NCBI RefSeq assembly: GCF_018333215.1
Contig: NZ_BORO01000001.1
Coordinates: forward strand, 372,001 to 436,000
Length of the DNA stretch: 64,000 nt
Source of the DNA: Oceanobacillus sp. J11TS1
Lineage (GTDB): Bacteria; Bacillota; Bacilli; Bacillales; Amphibacillaceae
Direction of reading: 5' to 3'
The notes under the pieces are model-generated. The model did not search any database, was not told the DNA's origin, and worked only from the letters and a program-made list of their open reading frames with translations. Below, one piece after another: positions 49,652 through 60,736 of the stretch; the stretch's first letter is position 1, and every line of letters starts with the position of its first letter. The translations under genes and the position numbers were made by a program.

Positions 49652-51847
49652 ATGGCAAAAGACGAAAATGTCAGCATTACAGATATTGAAGAAAAAGCAA
49701 AAGAATATTTATCTGATGAAGATGTTGCTTTAATTGGACATGCCTATGAATTTGCGAAAGAATCTCATAAAGATCAATTTCGTAAATCTGGCGAACCATA
49801 TATTATTCATCCAGTTCAAGTTGCGGGAATATTAGCCGATTTATTGATGGACGCAGAGACAATCTCAGCTGGGTTTCTTCATGATGTTATTGAAGATACG
49901 GACATTACTTTTGAACAAATTGAAGAAGAATTTCACTATGAAATAGCAGCACTCGTAGATGGAGTAACGAAGCTTGGGAAAATCCGCTATGAAACCAAAG
50001 AGGCCCAGCAAGCTGAAAATCATCGTAAAATGTTTGTAGCGATGGCGAGAGATATTCGAGTCATTATGATTAAATTAGCCGACAGATTGCATAATATGAG
50101 AACGCTAAAGCATTTGCCCCCAGAAAAGCAACGTCGTATTTCTAATGAAACCTTGGAAATTTTTGCTCCGCTAGCACACCGGCTAGGAATTTCGACAATA
50201 AAGTGGGAGCTAGAGGATACCGCATTGCGTTATCTTAATCCCCAGCAATATTATCGTATCGTTCAGCTGATGAAGCAAAAAAGGGAGGAGCGAGAATTTT
50301 ATATTCAAGGGGTCATTAATGATTTATCTCAAGAGTTAGAGTCCGTAAACATTCAAGCAGAAATCTCTGGACGTCCAAAGCATCTATATAGTATTTATCA
50401 AAAAATGGTAAAACAAAAGAAACAATTTAATGAGATATATGACCTGCTTGCTGTTCGAATTTTGGTCGACAATATTAAAGATTGCTATGCTGTATTAGGT
50501 ATTATTCATACAAATTGGAAACCGATGCCTGGAAGGTTTAAAGATTATATAGCAATGCCAAAGCAAAATCTATACCAATCGCTTCACACTACTGTTATTG
50601 GCCCTAAAGGTGATCCATTAGAAGTTCAAATTCGTACGAAGGAAATGCATGACATCGCTGAGTATGGAATTGCTGCACACTGGGCATATAAAGAAGGAAA
50701 ACAAGCAAAAGGAAAAAGTTCTTTTGAAGAGAAATTATCATGGTTCCGAGAAATTCTAGAGTGGCAAAGTGAAACACATGACGCTGAAGAATTTATTGAA
50801 TCATTGAAGATTGACCTGTTTTCCGATATGGTTTATGTTTTTACGCCTAAAGGAGAAGTTATTGAGTTGCCAGCAGGTTCGATTCCAATTGACTTTGCCT
50901 ACAAAATTCATACGGAGATCGGCAATAAGACAATTGGGGCAAAGATAAATGGCAAAATGGAGCCATTAGATTATGAACTGCAAAATGGCGACATTGTTGA
51001 TGTAATGACATCAAAGCATTCCTATGGTCCATCACAGGATTGGCTGAAAATGGTGCAAACATCACAAGCAAAAAGCAAGATAAAACAGTTTTTCAAAAAA
51101 CAGCAACGTGATGAAAATATAGCCAAAGGGAAAGAAGCGGTTGAAAGAGAAATCCGTGCTTTTGATATAGATCCAAAAGAAGTATTAAATTCAGATAATT
51201 TACAGCGTGTATTTGATAAATTTAATTTTACCAATGAAGACGACATGTTTGCTGCTGTTGGTTATCAGGGGATTACTGCAGCACTTATTGCGACAAGGTT
51301 AACGGAGAAAATTCGCCATTCGAGGGAAGTAAACCAAGACCTGGAGACGAAGATTGAAGAAGTAAAAACAGACAAAGCAAAATCTTCTTCTAAGAAAGAT
51401 TCGGGAATTGAAGTAGCTGGCGTGGATAATCTACTTGTGCGTATCGCGAAATGTTGTAATCCTGTCCCTGGTGACCAAATCCTAGGATATATTACGAAAG
51501 GCAGAGGCGTATCCGTGCACCGTGCGGATTGTCCTAATGTACAGACAGAAGAAGCAAAACAGCGTTATATAGATGTAAAGTGGAAAGATCAATATGCGGA
51601 GAGAAAACAATATCATGTTGATTTAGAAATTACAGGATACGATCGCCGCGGCTTGCTTAATGAAGTATTACAAGCTGTTAATGAAACAAAAACAAATATT
51701 ACGCATGTTAACGGCAGATCCGACCGTAATAAAATGGCTGTGATTCAATTAACGATTTTAATTCATAATACAAATCATTTGCGCAAAGTAGTTGATCGTA
51801 TTAAACAAATTCGTGAAGTATACACTGTTACAAGAACGGTTCAATAA
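49652..51847 (+). CDS. relA: (p)ppGpp synthetase/hydrolase Rel
   Basis: The 731-aa Rel makes and degrades (p)ppGpp in the stringent response. Domains in order: HD hydrolase (about 50-155, HDVIED), synthetase (about 235-350, with the REDVY-region variant RFKDYIAMPKQN), TGS (about 395-455), zinc-finger region and ACT (about 655-731). Bifunctional Rel is normal in Firmicutes. AAAGGTG precedes the ATG. Its upstream region carries nested repeats. Confidence 0.97.
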   Translation: MAKDENVSITDIEEKAKEYLSDEDVALIGHAYEFAKESHKDQFRKSGEPYIIHPVQVAGILADLLMDAETISAGFLHDVIEDTDITFEQIEEEFHYEIAALVDGVTKLGKIRYETKEAQQAENHRKMFVAMARDIRVIMIKLADRLHNMRTLKHLPPEKQRRISNETLEIFAPLAHRLGISTIKWELEDTALRYLNPQQYYRIVQLMKQKREEREFYIQGVINDLSQELESVNIQAEISGRPKHLYSIYQKMVKQKKQFNEIYDLLAVRILVDNIKDCYAVLGIIHTNWKPMPGRFKDYIAMPKQNLYQSLHTTVIGPKGDPLEVQIRTKEMHDIAEYGIAAHWAYKEGKQAKGKSSFEEKLSWFREILEWQSETHDAEEFIESLKIDLFSDMVYVFTPKGEVIELPAGSIPIDFAYKIHTEIGNKTIGAKINGKMEPLDYELQNGDIVDVMTSKHSYGPSQDWLKMVQTSQAKSKIKQFFKKQQRDENIAKGKEAVEREIRAFDIDPKEVLNSDNLQRVFDKFNFTNEDDMFAAVGYQGITAALIATRLTEKIRHSREVNQDLETKIEEVKTDKAKSSSKKDSGIEVAGVDNLLVRIAKCCNPVPGDQILGYITKGRGVSVHRADCPNVQTEEAKQRYIDVKWKDQYAERKQYHVDLEITGYDRRGLLNEVLQAVNETKTNITHVNGRSDRNKMAVIQLTILIHNTNHLRKVVDRIKQIREVYTVTRTVQ

Positions 51848-51859
51848 GGAGAGTTTTTC

Positions 51860-52306
51860 ATGAAGGTAATATTACAACGAGTAAAAGAAGCTTCTGTCAC
51901 TGTAGATGGAGTAAAAATCAGTGATATTGAAAAAGGATACCTCTTGCTTGTCGGTGTTACGCATGATGATACGGAAGAGGATGTAAAATATCTTGTGAAT
52001 AAAATTGTCCATTTACGTGTATTTGAGGATGAAAGTGGAAAAATGAATCATTCGCTTAAAGATGTAGAAGGCAGTATTTTATCTGTATCACAATTTACGT
52101 TATATGGAGATACCAAAAAAGGCAGACGTCCAAGTTTTATTAAAGCAGCTAAGCCTGAGGAAGCAAAAGCTTTATATGATTCTTTTAATAAAGCATTACG
52201 TGAGGAAGGAATTGCCACAGAGACAGGCAAGTTTGGCGCTATGATGGATGTGCAGCTGATAAATGATGGGCCTGTCACACTCATTTTAGATAGTAAAGAT
52301 AGGTAG
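51860..52306 (+). CDS. dtd: D-aminoacyl-tRNA deacylase
   Basis: DTD frees tRNAs mischarged with D-amino acids. The 148-aa protein begins [17 protein letters not shown] and has the active-site [10 protein letters not shown] and [11 protein letters not shown] motifs. It follows relA by 12 bases, probably in one operon. Confidence 0.97.
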   Translation: MKVILQRVKEASVTVDGVKISDIEKGYLLLVGVTHDDTEEDVKYLVNKIVHLRVFEDESGKMNHSLKDVEGSILSVSQFTLYGDTKKGRRPSFIKAAKPEEAKALYDSFNKALREEGIATETGKFGAMMDVQLINDGPVTLILDSKDR

Positions 52307-52391
52307 GTAAGGAATAAAATTGTAAGGATAAGGTTAGAAGTTTGCGGAGATGCTATAAAAACTTAAATATAAATAAAGGGGAATTTAAGTT

Positions 52392-52565
52392 ATGCATCGT
52401 GAAACCAAGCACAATCACGCAAATAACCATTCAGATTTGTTTAATATTGATTTTCATCATTTTACACAAATGGAACAGTCATCTACCTATTTGGAGCTAG
52501 CTACGGAGCTTGGAATATCTATAGAAGAGGTTAAAAAATTGAAAAAAAAGCTTTATCGTTCTTGA
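52392..52565 (+). CDS. 57-aa helix-turn-helix-like protein before hisS
   Basis: A small ORF with the site AAAGGGGAATTTAAGTT before its ATG. The N-terminal half is rich in His and Asn (HRETKHNHANNHSD); the C-terminal ATELGISIEEVKKLKKKL looks like the first helix-turn-helix of a sigma-70 region-4-like fold. B. subtilis has a short gene, yrzK, near this spot; orthology is a guess. The hisS promoter overlaps its stop. Confidence 0.6.
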   Translation: MHRETKHNHANNHSDLFNIDFHHFTQMEQSSTYLELATELGISIEEVKKLKKKLYRS

Positions 52566-52590
52566 CATTGTAAGGAACTAACCTTATTAT
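52562..52590 (+). promoter_or_regulatory. Sigma-A promoter of hisS-aspS
   Basis: TTGACA (52562-52567, overlapping the small ORF's TGA), 17 bases, TATTAT (52585-52590). Confidence 0.72.
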
Positions 52591-52634
52591 TATAATCATT
52601 CCACTTCCAAAAATGTTTTTCTCAGGATGTGGCG

Positions 52635-52677
52635 GCTTCTACGCTGTTCACAAGGATAGGAACGTTATTCGTAGAAG
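52635..52677 (+). other. Extra hairpin between the hisS promoter and T-box
   Basis: CTTCTACG (52635-52642) pairs with CGTAGAAG (52670-52677), with GTTC...GAAC nested inside. It sits before stem I of the T-box and has no T tract. Confidence 0.5.
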
Positions 52678-52689
52678 TTTCTTAAAATT

Positions 52690-52941
52690 ACATGAATAAA
52701 ACCGTTGATGGAAAAAGTAGTATAGGTGTCGGTAGTAAGAGAGTAGTTGTCAATGGCTGAGAGCAACTATCTACCCGGCTTATATGAAAGACATTCTTGA
52801 GGATTTATATCGAAATATAGAGTAGATATAAACGTGTTGCAGGCGTTAACTGATAAAGGTGGATATCTTTTTTGATATCAACTAGGGTGGCAACGCGGGA
52901 AAATCCCGTCCCTTATTTTTTAATAAGGGACGGGATTTTTG
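52690..52941 (+). ncRNA. T-box riboswitch leader of hisS-aspS
   Basis: Stem I begins near GTTGATGGAAAAAGTAGTAT. A candidate specifier GAC (Asp) lies at 52790-52792 in TGAAAGACATTC, in the same context as the valS GTC specifier. The T-box core GGTGGCAACGCGGG is at 52886-52899 and the terminator AATCCCGTCCCTTATT/AATAAGGGACGGGATT follows with TTTT. The leader would read tRNA-Asp charging and control both synthetases; the specifier is read by eye. Confidence 0.93.
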
Positions 52942-53029
52942 TGTTGGCATAGAAGAAAGCTTTTAGGATTTTCTAACCTAGGATATGTACTTCATTAACG
53001 TGCTGTTTATAAATAAAGGAGGTATAAGG

Positions 53030-54313
53030 ATGGCTATGAAAGCCCCTAGAGGAACAATGGATATTTTGCCGGAAGATACGGCAAAATGGCAATATGTTGA
53101 GCAACAAATTAAAGAGATTTGTGATGCGTATCATTATCATGAAATACGTACGCCAATTTTTGAACACACGGAGGTATTCCAACGTGGAGTTGGAGATTCC
53201 ACAGATATTGTACAAAAAGAAATGTATACATTCGACGATCGTGGAGGAAGAAGTCTTACACTTCGACCGGAGGGAACAGCTGCTGTAGCTCGTGCTTTTG
53301 TTGAAAATAAATTATATGGTGGCCCGAACTTACCAGAAAAGCTCTATTACTTTGGATCGATGTTTCGTTATGAACGTCCACAAAAAGGAAGAATGCGTCA
53401 ACTAAATCAGTTTGGTGTCGAGGCAATGGGCAGCGAAGACCCAGCAATTGATGCAGAAGTCATTGACTTGGCAATGCAAATTTATCGCCAATTAGGGTTA
53501 AAATCACTGAAACTGGTTATTAATTCATTAGGTGATAAGGAAAGCCGTAAAGCTCATCGAGATGCCCTTGTAGCTCATTTTGATCCGCATCGTGAGGAAC
53601 TTTGCTCAGATTGCCAAGCACGTTTAGATAAAAATCCATTGCGCGTGTTGGATTGTAAAAAAGACCGTGATCACCCGGCAATGAATACAGCACCATCTAT
53701 TTTGACTTATTTAAATGAAAAATCTCAAACGTATTTTGAGCAGGTAAAAGCTTATCTAGATGCCATGAACATTTCTTACACTGTCGACCCTAATTTAGTT
53801 CGCGGATTAGATTATTACAACCACACAGCATTTGAAATTATGAGTGAAGCAGATGGCTTTGGAGCTATTACAACATTAGCTGGCGGCGGTAGATATGATG
53901 GCTTAATTAATGAGTTTGGCGGTCCGGATACACCAGGAATCGGTTTTGGGATGGGACTAGAGCGTCTATTAATGGCGCTTCAAGTAGAAAATATAGATAT
54001 ACCTGTTGATACCCAATTAGATTGCTTTGTAGCTGGATTTGGTTCAGAAAAAGTCCGTTTAGAGACAGTAAAACTTGTTCACCAACTGCGTGTAAATGGT
54101 GTTCAAGTAGATAAAGATTATCAACAGCGAAAAATGAAAGGACAGCTCAAAGCTGCAGATCGACTGAAAGCAAAATTTGTTATCTTTTTAGGCGACGATG
54201 AACTTGAGAACGAAGCTGTAACAGTTAAAAATATGGAGACAGGAAATCAATCAGAAGTTCCCATCCATCACATTGTTACGAAAATTAAAGAGTTGTTATT
54301 GGAGGAGAATTAA
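53030..54313 (+). CDS. hisS: Histidyl-tRNA synthetase
   Basis: The 427-aa class II synthetase has motif 1 ([18 protein letters not shown]), motif 2 ([19 protein letters not shown]), the histidine-binding [16 protein letters not shown] and motif 3 ([11 protein letters not shown]). The long frame begins at 52985, but the ATG at 53030 after AAAGGAGG is the start. It is four bases upstream of aspS. Confidence 0.97.
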   Translation: MAMKAPRGTMDILPEDTAKWQYVEQQIKEICDAYHYHEIRTPIFEHTEVFQRGVGDSTDIVQKEMYTFDDRGGRSLTLRPEGTAAVARAFVENKLYGGPNLPEKLYYFGSMFRYERPQKGRMRQLNQFGVEAMGSEDPAIDAEVIDLAMQIYRQLGLKSLKLVINSLGDKESRKAHRDALVAHFDPHREELCSDCQARLDKNPLRVLDCKKDRDHPAMNTAPSILTYLNEKSQTYFEQVKAYLDAMNISYTVDPNLVRGLDYYNHTAFEIMSEADGFGAITTLAGGGRYDGLINEFGGPDTPGIGFGMGLERLLMALQVENIDIPVDTQLDCFVAGFGSEKVRLETVKLVHQLRVNGVQVDKDYQQRKMKGQLKAADRLKAKFVIFLGDDELENEAVTVKNMETGNQSEVPIHHIVTKIKELLLEEN

Positions 54314-54316
54314 AAA

Positions 54317-56095
54317 ATGACAGAACGTGTTTTAGCTGAGCACTTAATAGAAACAGAAATCGAAAAAGAAGTCAGGCTGAAAGGTTGGGTGCAAAAGCGC
54401 CGTGACCTCGGTGGACTCATCTTTATAGACTTACGTGACAAGTCTGGCATTATTCAAATTGTTTTTAATCCAGATTATTCACAGGAAGCACTAGAAATCG
54501 CAGAAAACATTCGTTCTGAATATGTTATTGATGTTGTCGGCAAGCTTGTCTTACGTGATGAAGCTACTATCAATCCTTCTATTACAACAGGTAAATTGGA
54601 AGTGCTGGCAAGCTCCATTAACGTATTGAATAAAGCAAAAAATCCGCCATTTATGATTCAAGATGATGTGAATATTTCAGAGGACATTCGCCTGAAGTAT
54701 CGATATTTAGATTTACGCCGCCCGGGGCTGCAAGAAACATTTAAATTACGACATCAAACCACACAAGCGATTCGGAACTACTTAAATCGAAACGAATTTT
54801 TAGAAATGGAGACACCGATTTTAACGAAAAGCACGCCAGAAGGAGCACGAGATTATCTTGTCCCAAGTCGTGTTCATCCAGGTGAATTTTATGCTTTACC
54901 GCAATCTCCGCAGTTATTTAAACAATTAATCATGATGAGTGGCTTTGAACGTTACTACCAAATCGCCCGTTGTTTCCGTGATGAAGACTTGCGAGCGGAT
55001 CGCCAGCCGGAATTTACACAAGTTGATATTGAAACATCCTTTTTAACAAGTGATGAAATAATGACAATGACAGAAGAAATGATGAAAGAAGTAGTAAAAG
55101 AGGTAAAAGGAATCGATATCACTTTGCCGCTACAACGGATGCCATATGATGAGGCAATGGAACGTTTTGGTTCTGATAAGCCGGATACGCGTTTTGGATT
55201 AGAATTAATCCATGTCTCAGATATTGTAGCTGATTCTGGATTTAAAGTATTTAAGCAAGCTGTAGAGAATGGCGGAAAAGTAGCATTATTAAATGTGAAA
55301 GGTGCTGCTAGTCATTATTCTAGAAAAGATATTGATAAATTAACAGAGTTTGTAAATATATATGGCGCTAAGGGGCTAGCTTGGTTAAAAGTAGAGGAAG
55401 AAGAGGTTAAAGGACCAATCAGTAAATTCTTATCCGACGAAGAAAAAGCAGCTATCCTAGATAAAGCGACTGCGGCTAGTGGAGATTTGCTCTTATTTGT
55501 AGCTGATAAAACATCGGTTGTCTATGATAGCTTAGGAGCTTTACGCCTAAAGCTAGGAGAAGAGTTACAATTAATCGACGAAGAAGCGTTCAACTTCTTA
55601 TGGGTGACAGACTGGCCGCTCTTCGAATATGATGAGGAGTTAGGCCGTTATTTTGCGGCACACCACCCTTTTACTTCACCAATTGAGGCAGATAAGGAAA
55701 AATTATTAACCGATCCAATGAACGTTCGCGCAAATGCGTATGACCTGGTACTAAATGGATATGAACTTGGCGGAGGCTCTATCCGTATCCATCAAACAGA
55801 TCTTCAAAATAAAATGTTTAAAGCGCTCGGATTTACAGAAGAGCAAGCGAAAGAACAATTTGGTTTCTTACTGGATGCATTAGAATATGGTGCTCCGCCA
55901 CATGGGGGAGTTGCGCTTGGTTTAGATCGGATCATTATGCTGCTTGCTGGACGTTCTAATCTTCGTGATACCATTCTATTTCCTAAAACAGCATCTGCTT
56001 CGGACTTAATGACAGAAGCACCTAGCGAAGTAAGTAGGGATCAATTGCAAGAATTGTCGATTTCATTAGCAAAAAGAAACGATAATAAAGAATAA
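54317..56095 (+). CDS. aspS: Aspartyl-tRNA synthetase
   Basis: The 592-aa class II enzyme has an anticodon-binding OB fold (1-110), a catalytic core with motif 2 ([19 protein letters not shown]) and a GAD domain insertion (about 280-420), as in bacterial AspRS. Motif 3 is [15 protein letters not shown]. It shares the T-box-controlled transcript with hisS. Confidence 0.97.
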   Translation: MTERVLAEHLIETEIEKEVRLKGWVQKRRDLGGLIFIDLRDKSGIIQIVFNPDYSQEALEIAENIRSEYVIDVVGKLVLRDEATINPSITTGKLEVLASSINVLNKAKNPPFMIQDDVNISEDIRLKYRYLDLRRPGLQETFKLRHQTTQAIRNYLNRNEFLEMETPILTKSTPEGARDYLVPSRVHPGEFYALPQSPQLFKQLIMMSGFERYYQIARCFRDEDLRADRQPEFTQVDIETSFLTSDEIMTMTEEMMKEVVKEVKGIDITLPLQRMPYDEAMERFGSDKPDTRFGLELIHVSDIVADSGFKVFKQAVENGGKVALLNVKGAASHYSRKDIDKLTEFVNIYGAKGLAWLKVEEEEVKGPISKFLSDEEKAAILDKATAASGDLLLFVADKTSVVYDSLGALRLKLGEELQLIDEEAFNFLWVTDWPLFEYDEELGRYFAAHHPFTSPIEADKEKLLTDPMNVRANAYDLVLNGYELGGGSIRIHQTDLQNKMFKALGFTEEQAKEQFGFLLDALEYGAPPHGGVALGLDRIIMLLAGRSNLRDTILFPKTASASDLMTEAPSEVSRDQLQELSISLAKRNDNKE

Positions 56096-56106
56096 TAAAA
56101 ATGATG

Positions 56107-56140
56107 AGATGCACGATTTTTCGACATATATCGTGCATCT
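56107..56140 (+). terminator. Hairpin after aspS
   Basis: AGATGCACGAT...ATCGTGCATCT is an 11-bp perfect stem. The T tract is poor, so termination may be partial before gdhA. Confidence 0.6.
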
Positions 56141-56256
56141 GGTTATTCGAACACAAGCAGATGAAACTTCATGAGTCTTGTGTTTGATTGTTTTTTCATA
56201 TAAAATTAAAAAAACTTCTGGTTGAAAAAAAGCGGTTGAAAAATTAAAGGAGCTGA

Positions 56257-57639
<1,383 letters not shown>

Positions 57640-57685
57640 AGCTATAATTAAGATGGATTGATTTCGATTTTTCAGAATATATTGT

Positions 57686-57714
57686 TTGTATTTTGTATGA
57701 ATATATGCTATTAT
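57686..57714 (+). promoter_or_regulatory. Promoter of 6S RNA
   Basis: TTGTAT (57686-57691), 17 bases, TATTAT (57709-57714), placing a start near 57721. Confidence 0.65.
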
Positions 57715-57732
57715 TATAAAAAATGAATCGAA

Positions 57733-57912
57733 ACAATCCTGATGTGTTCGTCTGCAATTGGTATTTTGACCGAACACCTATAAGTTAGGGAGTCCGCTTG
57801 TCTTTAAAGTGCGTGCGTGCCTAAACGAGGAAGCATAATAACTTTAAAGCAGGACACCCACCTGCCAAAAGCGGGATCAAAACTTTATTGTCTGACGGCA
57901 CTATCGGGATTA
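57733..57912 (+). ncRNA. ssrS: 6S RNA
   Basis: 6S RNA binds RNA polymerase holoenzyme by mimicking an open promoter. The closing helix AATCCTGAT/ATCGGGATT joins the ends of about 180 bases. The TGTTCG...CGAACA helix, a purine-rich bulge and the CAGGACACCCACCTG segment fit Bacillales 6S. The position near aspS-rarA matches bsrA of B. subtilis. A terminator follows. Ends are estimates. Confidence 0.82.
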
Positions 57913-57914
57913 CG

Positions 57915-57950
57915 AAAAATACTGCACAGACTTGTGCAGTATTTTTGTAT
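57915..57950 (+). terminator. Terminator of 6S RNA
   Basis: AAAAATACTGCACA...TGTGCAGTATTTTT is a perfect 14-bp stem with T run. Confidence 0.92.
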
Positions 57951-57989
57951 ATATAGGCATTCTGTATGAGGGGCCGATAGTTAATCATA

Positions 57990-58661
57990 CTAATTCGAGC
58001 CTTGCGCTAACTGTTCCAGATTTCCATTCTTGTCCATTCGGAAAGTAGGAGAGTTAATAAGGTTCGTATCTTCAAACACGGTCATTTTGCGTGCTCTGTC
58101 CATAATTTGAATAAATGTTTGATAATCTTCCTTCATTGCATGTAACTGTTGCTCCGTATCTACTAATTTCTTTTGTAATTCTTCTACATTTGTGCGCAAG
58201 GATTTATTTTCGTTTTCTAATGCTTGCATAGAAGATTTCGATTGATTCGTAGTATATAAATCTTTCTTTAGGGATTTTAAGTATTTGATAACGGTGTCTA
58301 GGTTCATTGCTGACATTGGATCAAGATCTGTCCGGGGCGTTGTCTGATCTGTATTTTCACTAGTCGAAACCTTCTCTGTATTATCAGTAGGTGCAGCCTT
58401 AGGAACACCTTGTAAGCTTTTATTTAGAGCTCTTTTTCTCTCTTTTCTTTGTCTTTTTGCTAAGTCAATAGCATTATCATATTTGTTACGTACCTCTGCA
58501 TTCCAACGAAAACCGCAAGCCGCTGAAGTACGGTTTAAATGATCGCCAACTTCTTCAAAAGCATTTAGCTGTGTACTTCCCTCGCGAATATGCCTTAAGA
58601 CAGTTTCTGCCAGCAATAAATCATCTTCATGAGACCAAGCATCTTGTCTTACCTTTACCAT
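57990..58661 (-). CDS. RsfA family prespore-type transcriptional regulator
   Basis: The 223-aa product has an N-terminal Myb/SANT-like domain (about 1-60) with RQDAWSHEDDLLLAETVLRH, GSTQLNAFEEVGDHLNRT and ACGFRWNAEVR, the RsfA/YlbO signature. A basic stretch (KRQRKERKR), a low-complexity linker and a coiled coil (about 120-185) follow. RsfA adjusts sigma-F-dependent genes in the forespore. A GTG at 58670 is within GAGGAGTG, so ATG 58661 is preferred. Confidence 0.88.
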   Translation of the reverse strand: MVKVRQDAWSHEDDLLLAETVLRHIREGSTQLNAFEEVGDHLNRTSAACGFRWNAEVRNKYDNAIDLAKRQRKERKRALNKSLQGVPKAAPTDNTEKVSTSENTDQTTPRTDLDPMSAMNLDTVIKYLKSLKKDLYTTNQSKSSMQALENENKSLRTNVEELQKKLVDTEQQLHAMKEDYQTFIQIMDRARKMTVFEDTNLINSPTFRMDKNGNLEQLAQGSN

Positions 58662-58744
58662 GTTTTTCACTCCTCATTATTAAGAAAATATTAGAAATAT
58701 CTGGATTCGCTTGTCACTTAGCGAATTGGGACTTTTTCTTATAT

Positions 58745-58848
58745 CTGGCACGTTAAAATTTTACCTGCGTCAAATGCACTATCCCGGATCAGTGGCTACT
58801 CGCCCCATCAAAAGCGTTACTGAATTTTATACTTTCTTAACGTGCTAG
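58745..58848. repeat. Small inverted-repeat element with GCACGTTAA ends
   Basis: CTGGCACGTTAAAATTTTA at the left and, inverted, CTAGCACGTTAAGAAAGTAT at the right enclose about 104 bases without coding potential. It looks like a non-autonomous transposable element or repeat. No transposase is nearby. Confidence 0.6.
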
Positions 58849-58950
58849 AAAGAATATAGTAATCTCTATTCTTACCAGAGGAGTTTTATAATATACATAA
58901 ACTTTAAAAAAGGCCTAAAAAAGGCTTGAAAATCTATGGGGGAAAATGAG

Positions 58951-59067
58951 ATGTCGGCATTATTTTTTAAGAACGGTGCAAAAAAAATAGGACGCTTGCT
59001 GGCGTCACTATCATATGATGGGCTAATATTAACGTTGAATGATGTCGTCCTAAAAAAGAATACGTAA
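58951..59067 (+). CDS. Doubtful 38-aa ORF
   Basis: ATG at 58951 (or 58936) with GGGGGAAAA upstream gives MSALFFKNGAKKIGRLLAS followed by 19 residues. It lies between two repeat elements and ends 8 bases before the second. No family is recognised. Confidence 0.25.
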   Translation: MSALFFKNGAKKIGRLLASLSYDGLILTLNDVVLKKNT

Positions 59068-59074
59068 AAAGAAA

Positions 59075-59210
59075 GGGCCAACACCAAAATCGATGCTTGA
59101 AAAGATTGTTATAAAGTATGTTAATACCAGCGTAGCGTTTTTCAGTAGCAGATACCAATGCATAATTAACTATATCTAGTTTGTCAACCATGGAGTTTGA
59201 TGAAGAGCCA
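59075..59210. repeat. Inverted-repeat (MITE-like) element, copy 2
   Basis: The left end GGGCCAACACCAAAATCGAT and right end (inverse complement GGCTCTTCATCAAACTCCAT) are imperfect inverted ends about 136 bases apart. Both ends closely resemble those at 49327-49595. The GGCTCTT terminus is reminiscent of ISL3-family ends, from memory. Confidence 0.68.
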
Positions 59211-59277
59211 AACATACGAGATACAAATTATTTTGAATATCCTCTTATAGAACATTTTAGCTGTGTTTATTAATATC

Positions 59278-60552
59278 TTACTTTTTGTCCTTATTAATTC
59301 GTTCATATACTTGTTTTAATGCTGTTTCAAATTTTCCAGTTTCTTTTGGTGTATAGTAGCTTCGATTTTTAATAGTATCTGGCAAGTATTGTTGTTTCAC
59401 CCAAGCTCCTGGATAATTATGAGGGTATTTATAATCTATTCCTCTGCCAAGCTTATTTGCTCCTGAATAATGTGCATCCTTTAAATGAGCAGGAATATTG
59501 CCGCTCTTTCCTTTGCGAATATCAGACAAAGCAGCATCAAGGGCAGAATATGCTGTGTTGGATTTTGGGGAGAGTGCTAATTCGACAACAACATTCGCTA
59601 ATGGAATTCGTGCTTCTGGAAAACCGATTCGTTCTGCAGCTTGAACAGCTGCTACAGCACGTGGTCCTGCTTGTGGGCTTGCCAGACCAATATCTTCATA
59701 TGCAATCACAATTAATCTTCTCGCTATGCTGTCTAAATCACCAGCTTCAATGAGGCGGCCTAAATAATGGAGAGCTGCATCCACATCACTGCCGCGTATG
59801 GACTTTTGGAAGGCGCTTAAAACATCATAATGTGCATCTCCGTCTTTATCGTGGGAAAAGCTTTTTTTCTGCATGCATTCTTCCGCAATTTCTAGTGTGA
59901 TATGAATTTGCTGCTTAGAGTCAGGTGGCGTAGAACTAACAGCTAGCTCTAAGCCATTTAATGCAGAACGCAAATCACCATTTGCTGCAATGGCTAAATG
60001 TTCGATAGCATCTTGAGTAATATGGATATTCTTATCACCGTACCCGTTCTCCATATCCTGGATAGCACGCTGTAAAGCTGTTTCTACATTTTCTAGTGTT
60101 AAGCCATGTAATTCAAATAAATGACAGCGGCTTCTTATTGCCGGATTAATGGAATGATAAGGATTGCTTGTAGTACAGCCGATTAGAGTTAATAAATTAT
60201 TCTCTAAATGCGGCAGTAAAAAGTCTTGTTTGGCTTTATCCAGGCGGTGGACCTCATCTAGGATAAGAACCGTTTGTCCTTGCATTTTTGCTTGCTCCAC
60301 AACGATTTCCATATCTTTCTTTTTATCTGTAACTGCATTTAATGTTTTTGATGGAAGTCCAATCGTTTCAGCAAGTGCAAATGCCATTGAAGTTTTGCCA
60401 GTTCCGGGCGGGCCAAATAAGATCATCGAAGAAAGCTGATTGGCTTTTATCATACGATCAATTATTTTCCCTTGACCTACCAAGTGTTCTTGACCTATAA
60501 TATCATCTATGTTTTTTGGGCGCATACGATATGCTAGTGGTTGTTTATACAT
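59278..60552 (-). CDS. rarA: Replication-associated recombination protein A (RarA/MgsA)
   Basis: The 424-aa clamp-loader-like AAA+ ATPase acts at stalled forks. Motifs: FGPPGTGKTSMAFALAE, LILDEVHRLDKAKQDFLL, GCTTSNPYHSINPAIRSRC and the C-terminal MgsA tetramerisation domain (SAFQKSIRGSDVDAALHYL, DIGLASPQAGPRAVAA). The frame opens with a TTG at 60555 one codon before the ATG; GAAGGAAG favours the ATG. It is divergent from cymR. Confidence 0.96.
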   Translation of the reverse strand: MYKQPLAYRMRPKNIDDIIGQEHLVGQGKIIDRMIKANQLSSMILFGPPGTGKTSMAFALAETIGLPSKTLNAVTDKKKDMEIVVEQAKMQGQTVLILDEVHRLDKAKQDFLLPHLENNLLTLIGCTTSNPYHSINPAIRSRCHLFELHGLTLENVETALQRAIQDMENGYGDKNIHITQDAIEHLAIAANGDLRSALNGLELAVSSTPPDSKQQIHITLEIAEECMQKKSFSHDKDGDAHYDVLSAFQKSIRGSDVDAALHYLGRLIEAGDLDSIARRLIVIAYEDIGLASPQAGPRAVAAVQAAERIGFPEARIPLANVVVELALSPKSNTAYSALDAALSDIRKGKSGNIPAHLKDAHYSGANKLGRGIDYKYPHNYPGAWVKQQYLPDTIKNRSYYTPKETGKFETALKQVYERINKDKK

Positions 60553-60736
60553 CAAATAACTTCCTTCGTCTTCATACTATTCTATTAGCTTAAAGCGAAA
60601 GTAGAAGAAATGCAAGAGAATAACAGTCATGCTATAATAGGTATAGCTTTCTAAAATAAATAATTAACTTTAGTATATGATAAAGCGTATAGAAATAGAT
60701 AGATGACTGCGAATAGCTGAAAATTGAGGTGTTTTA

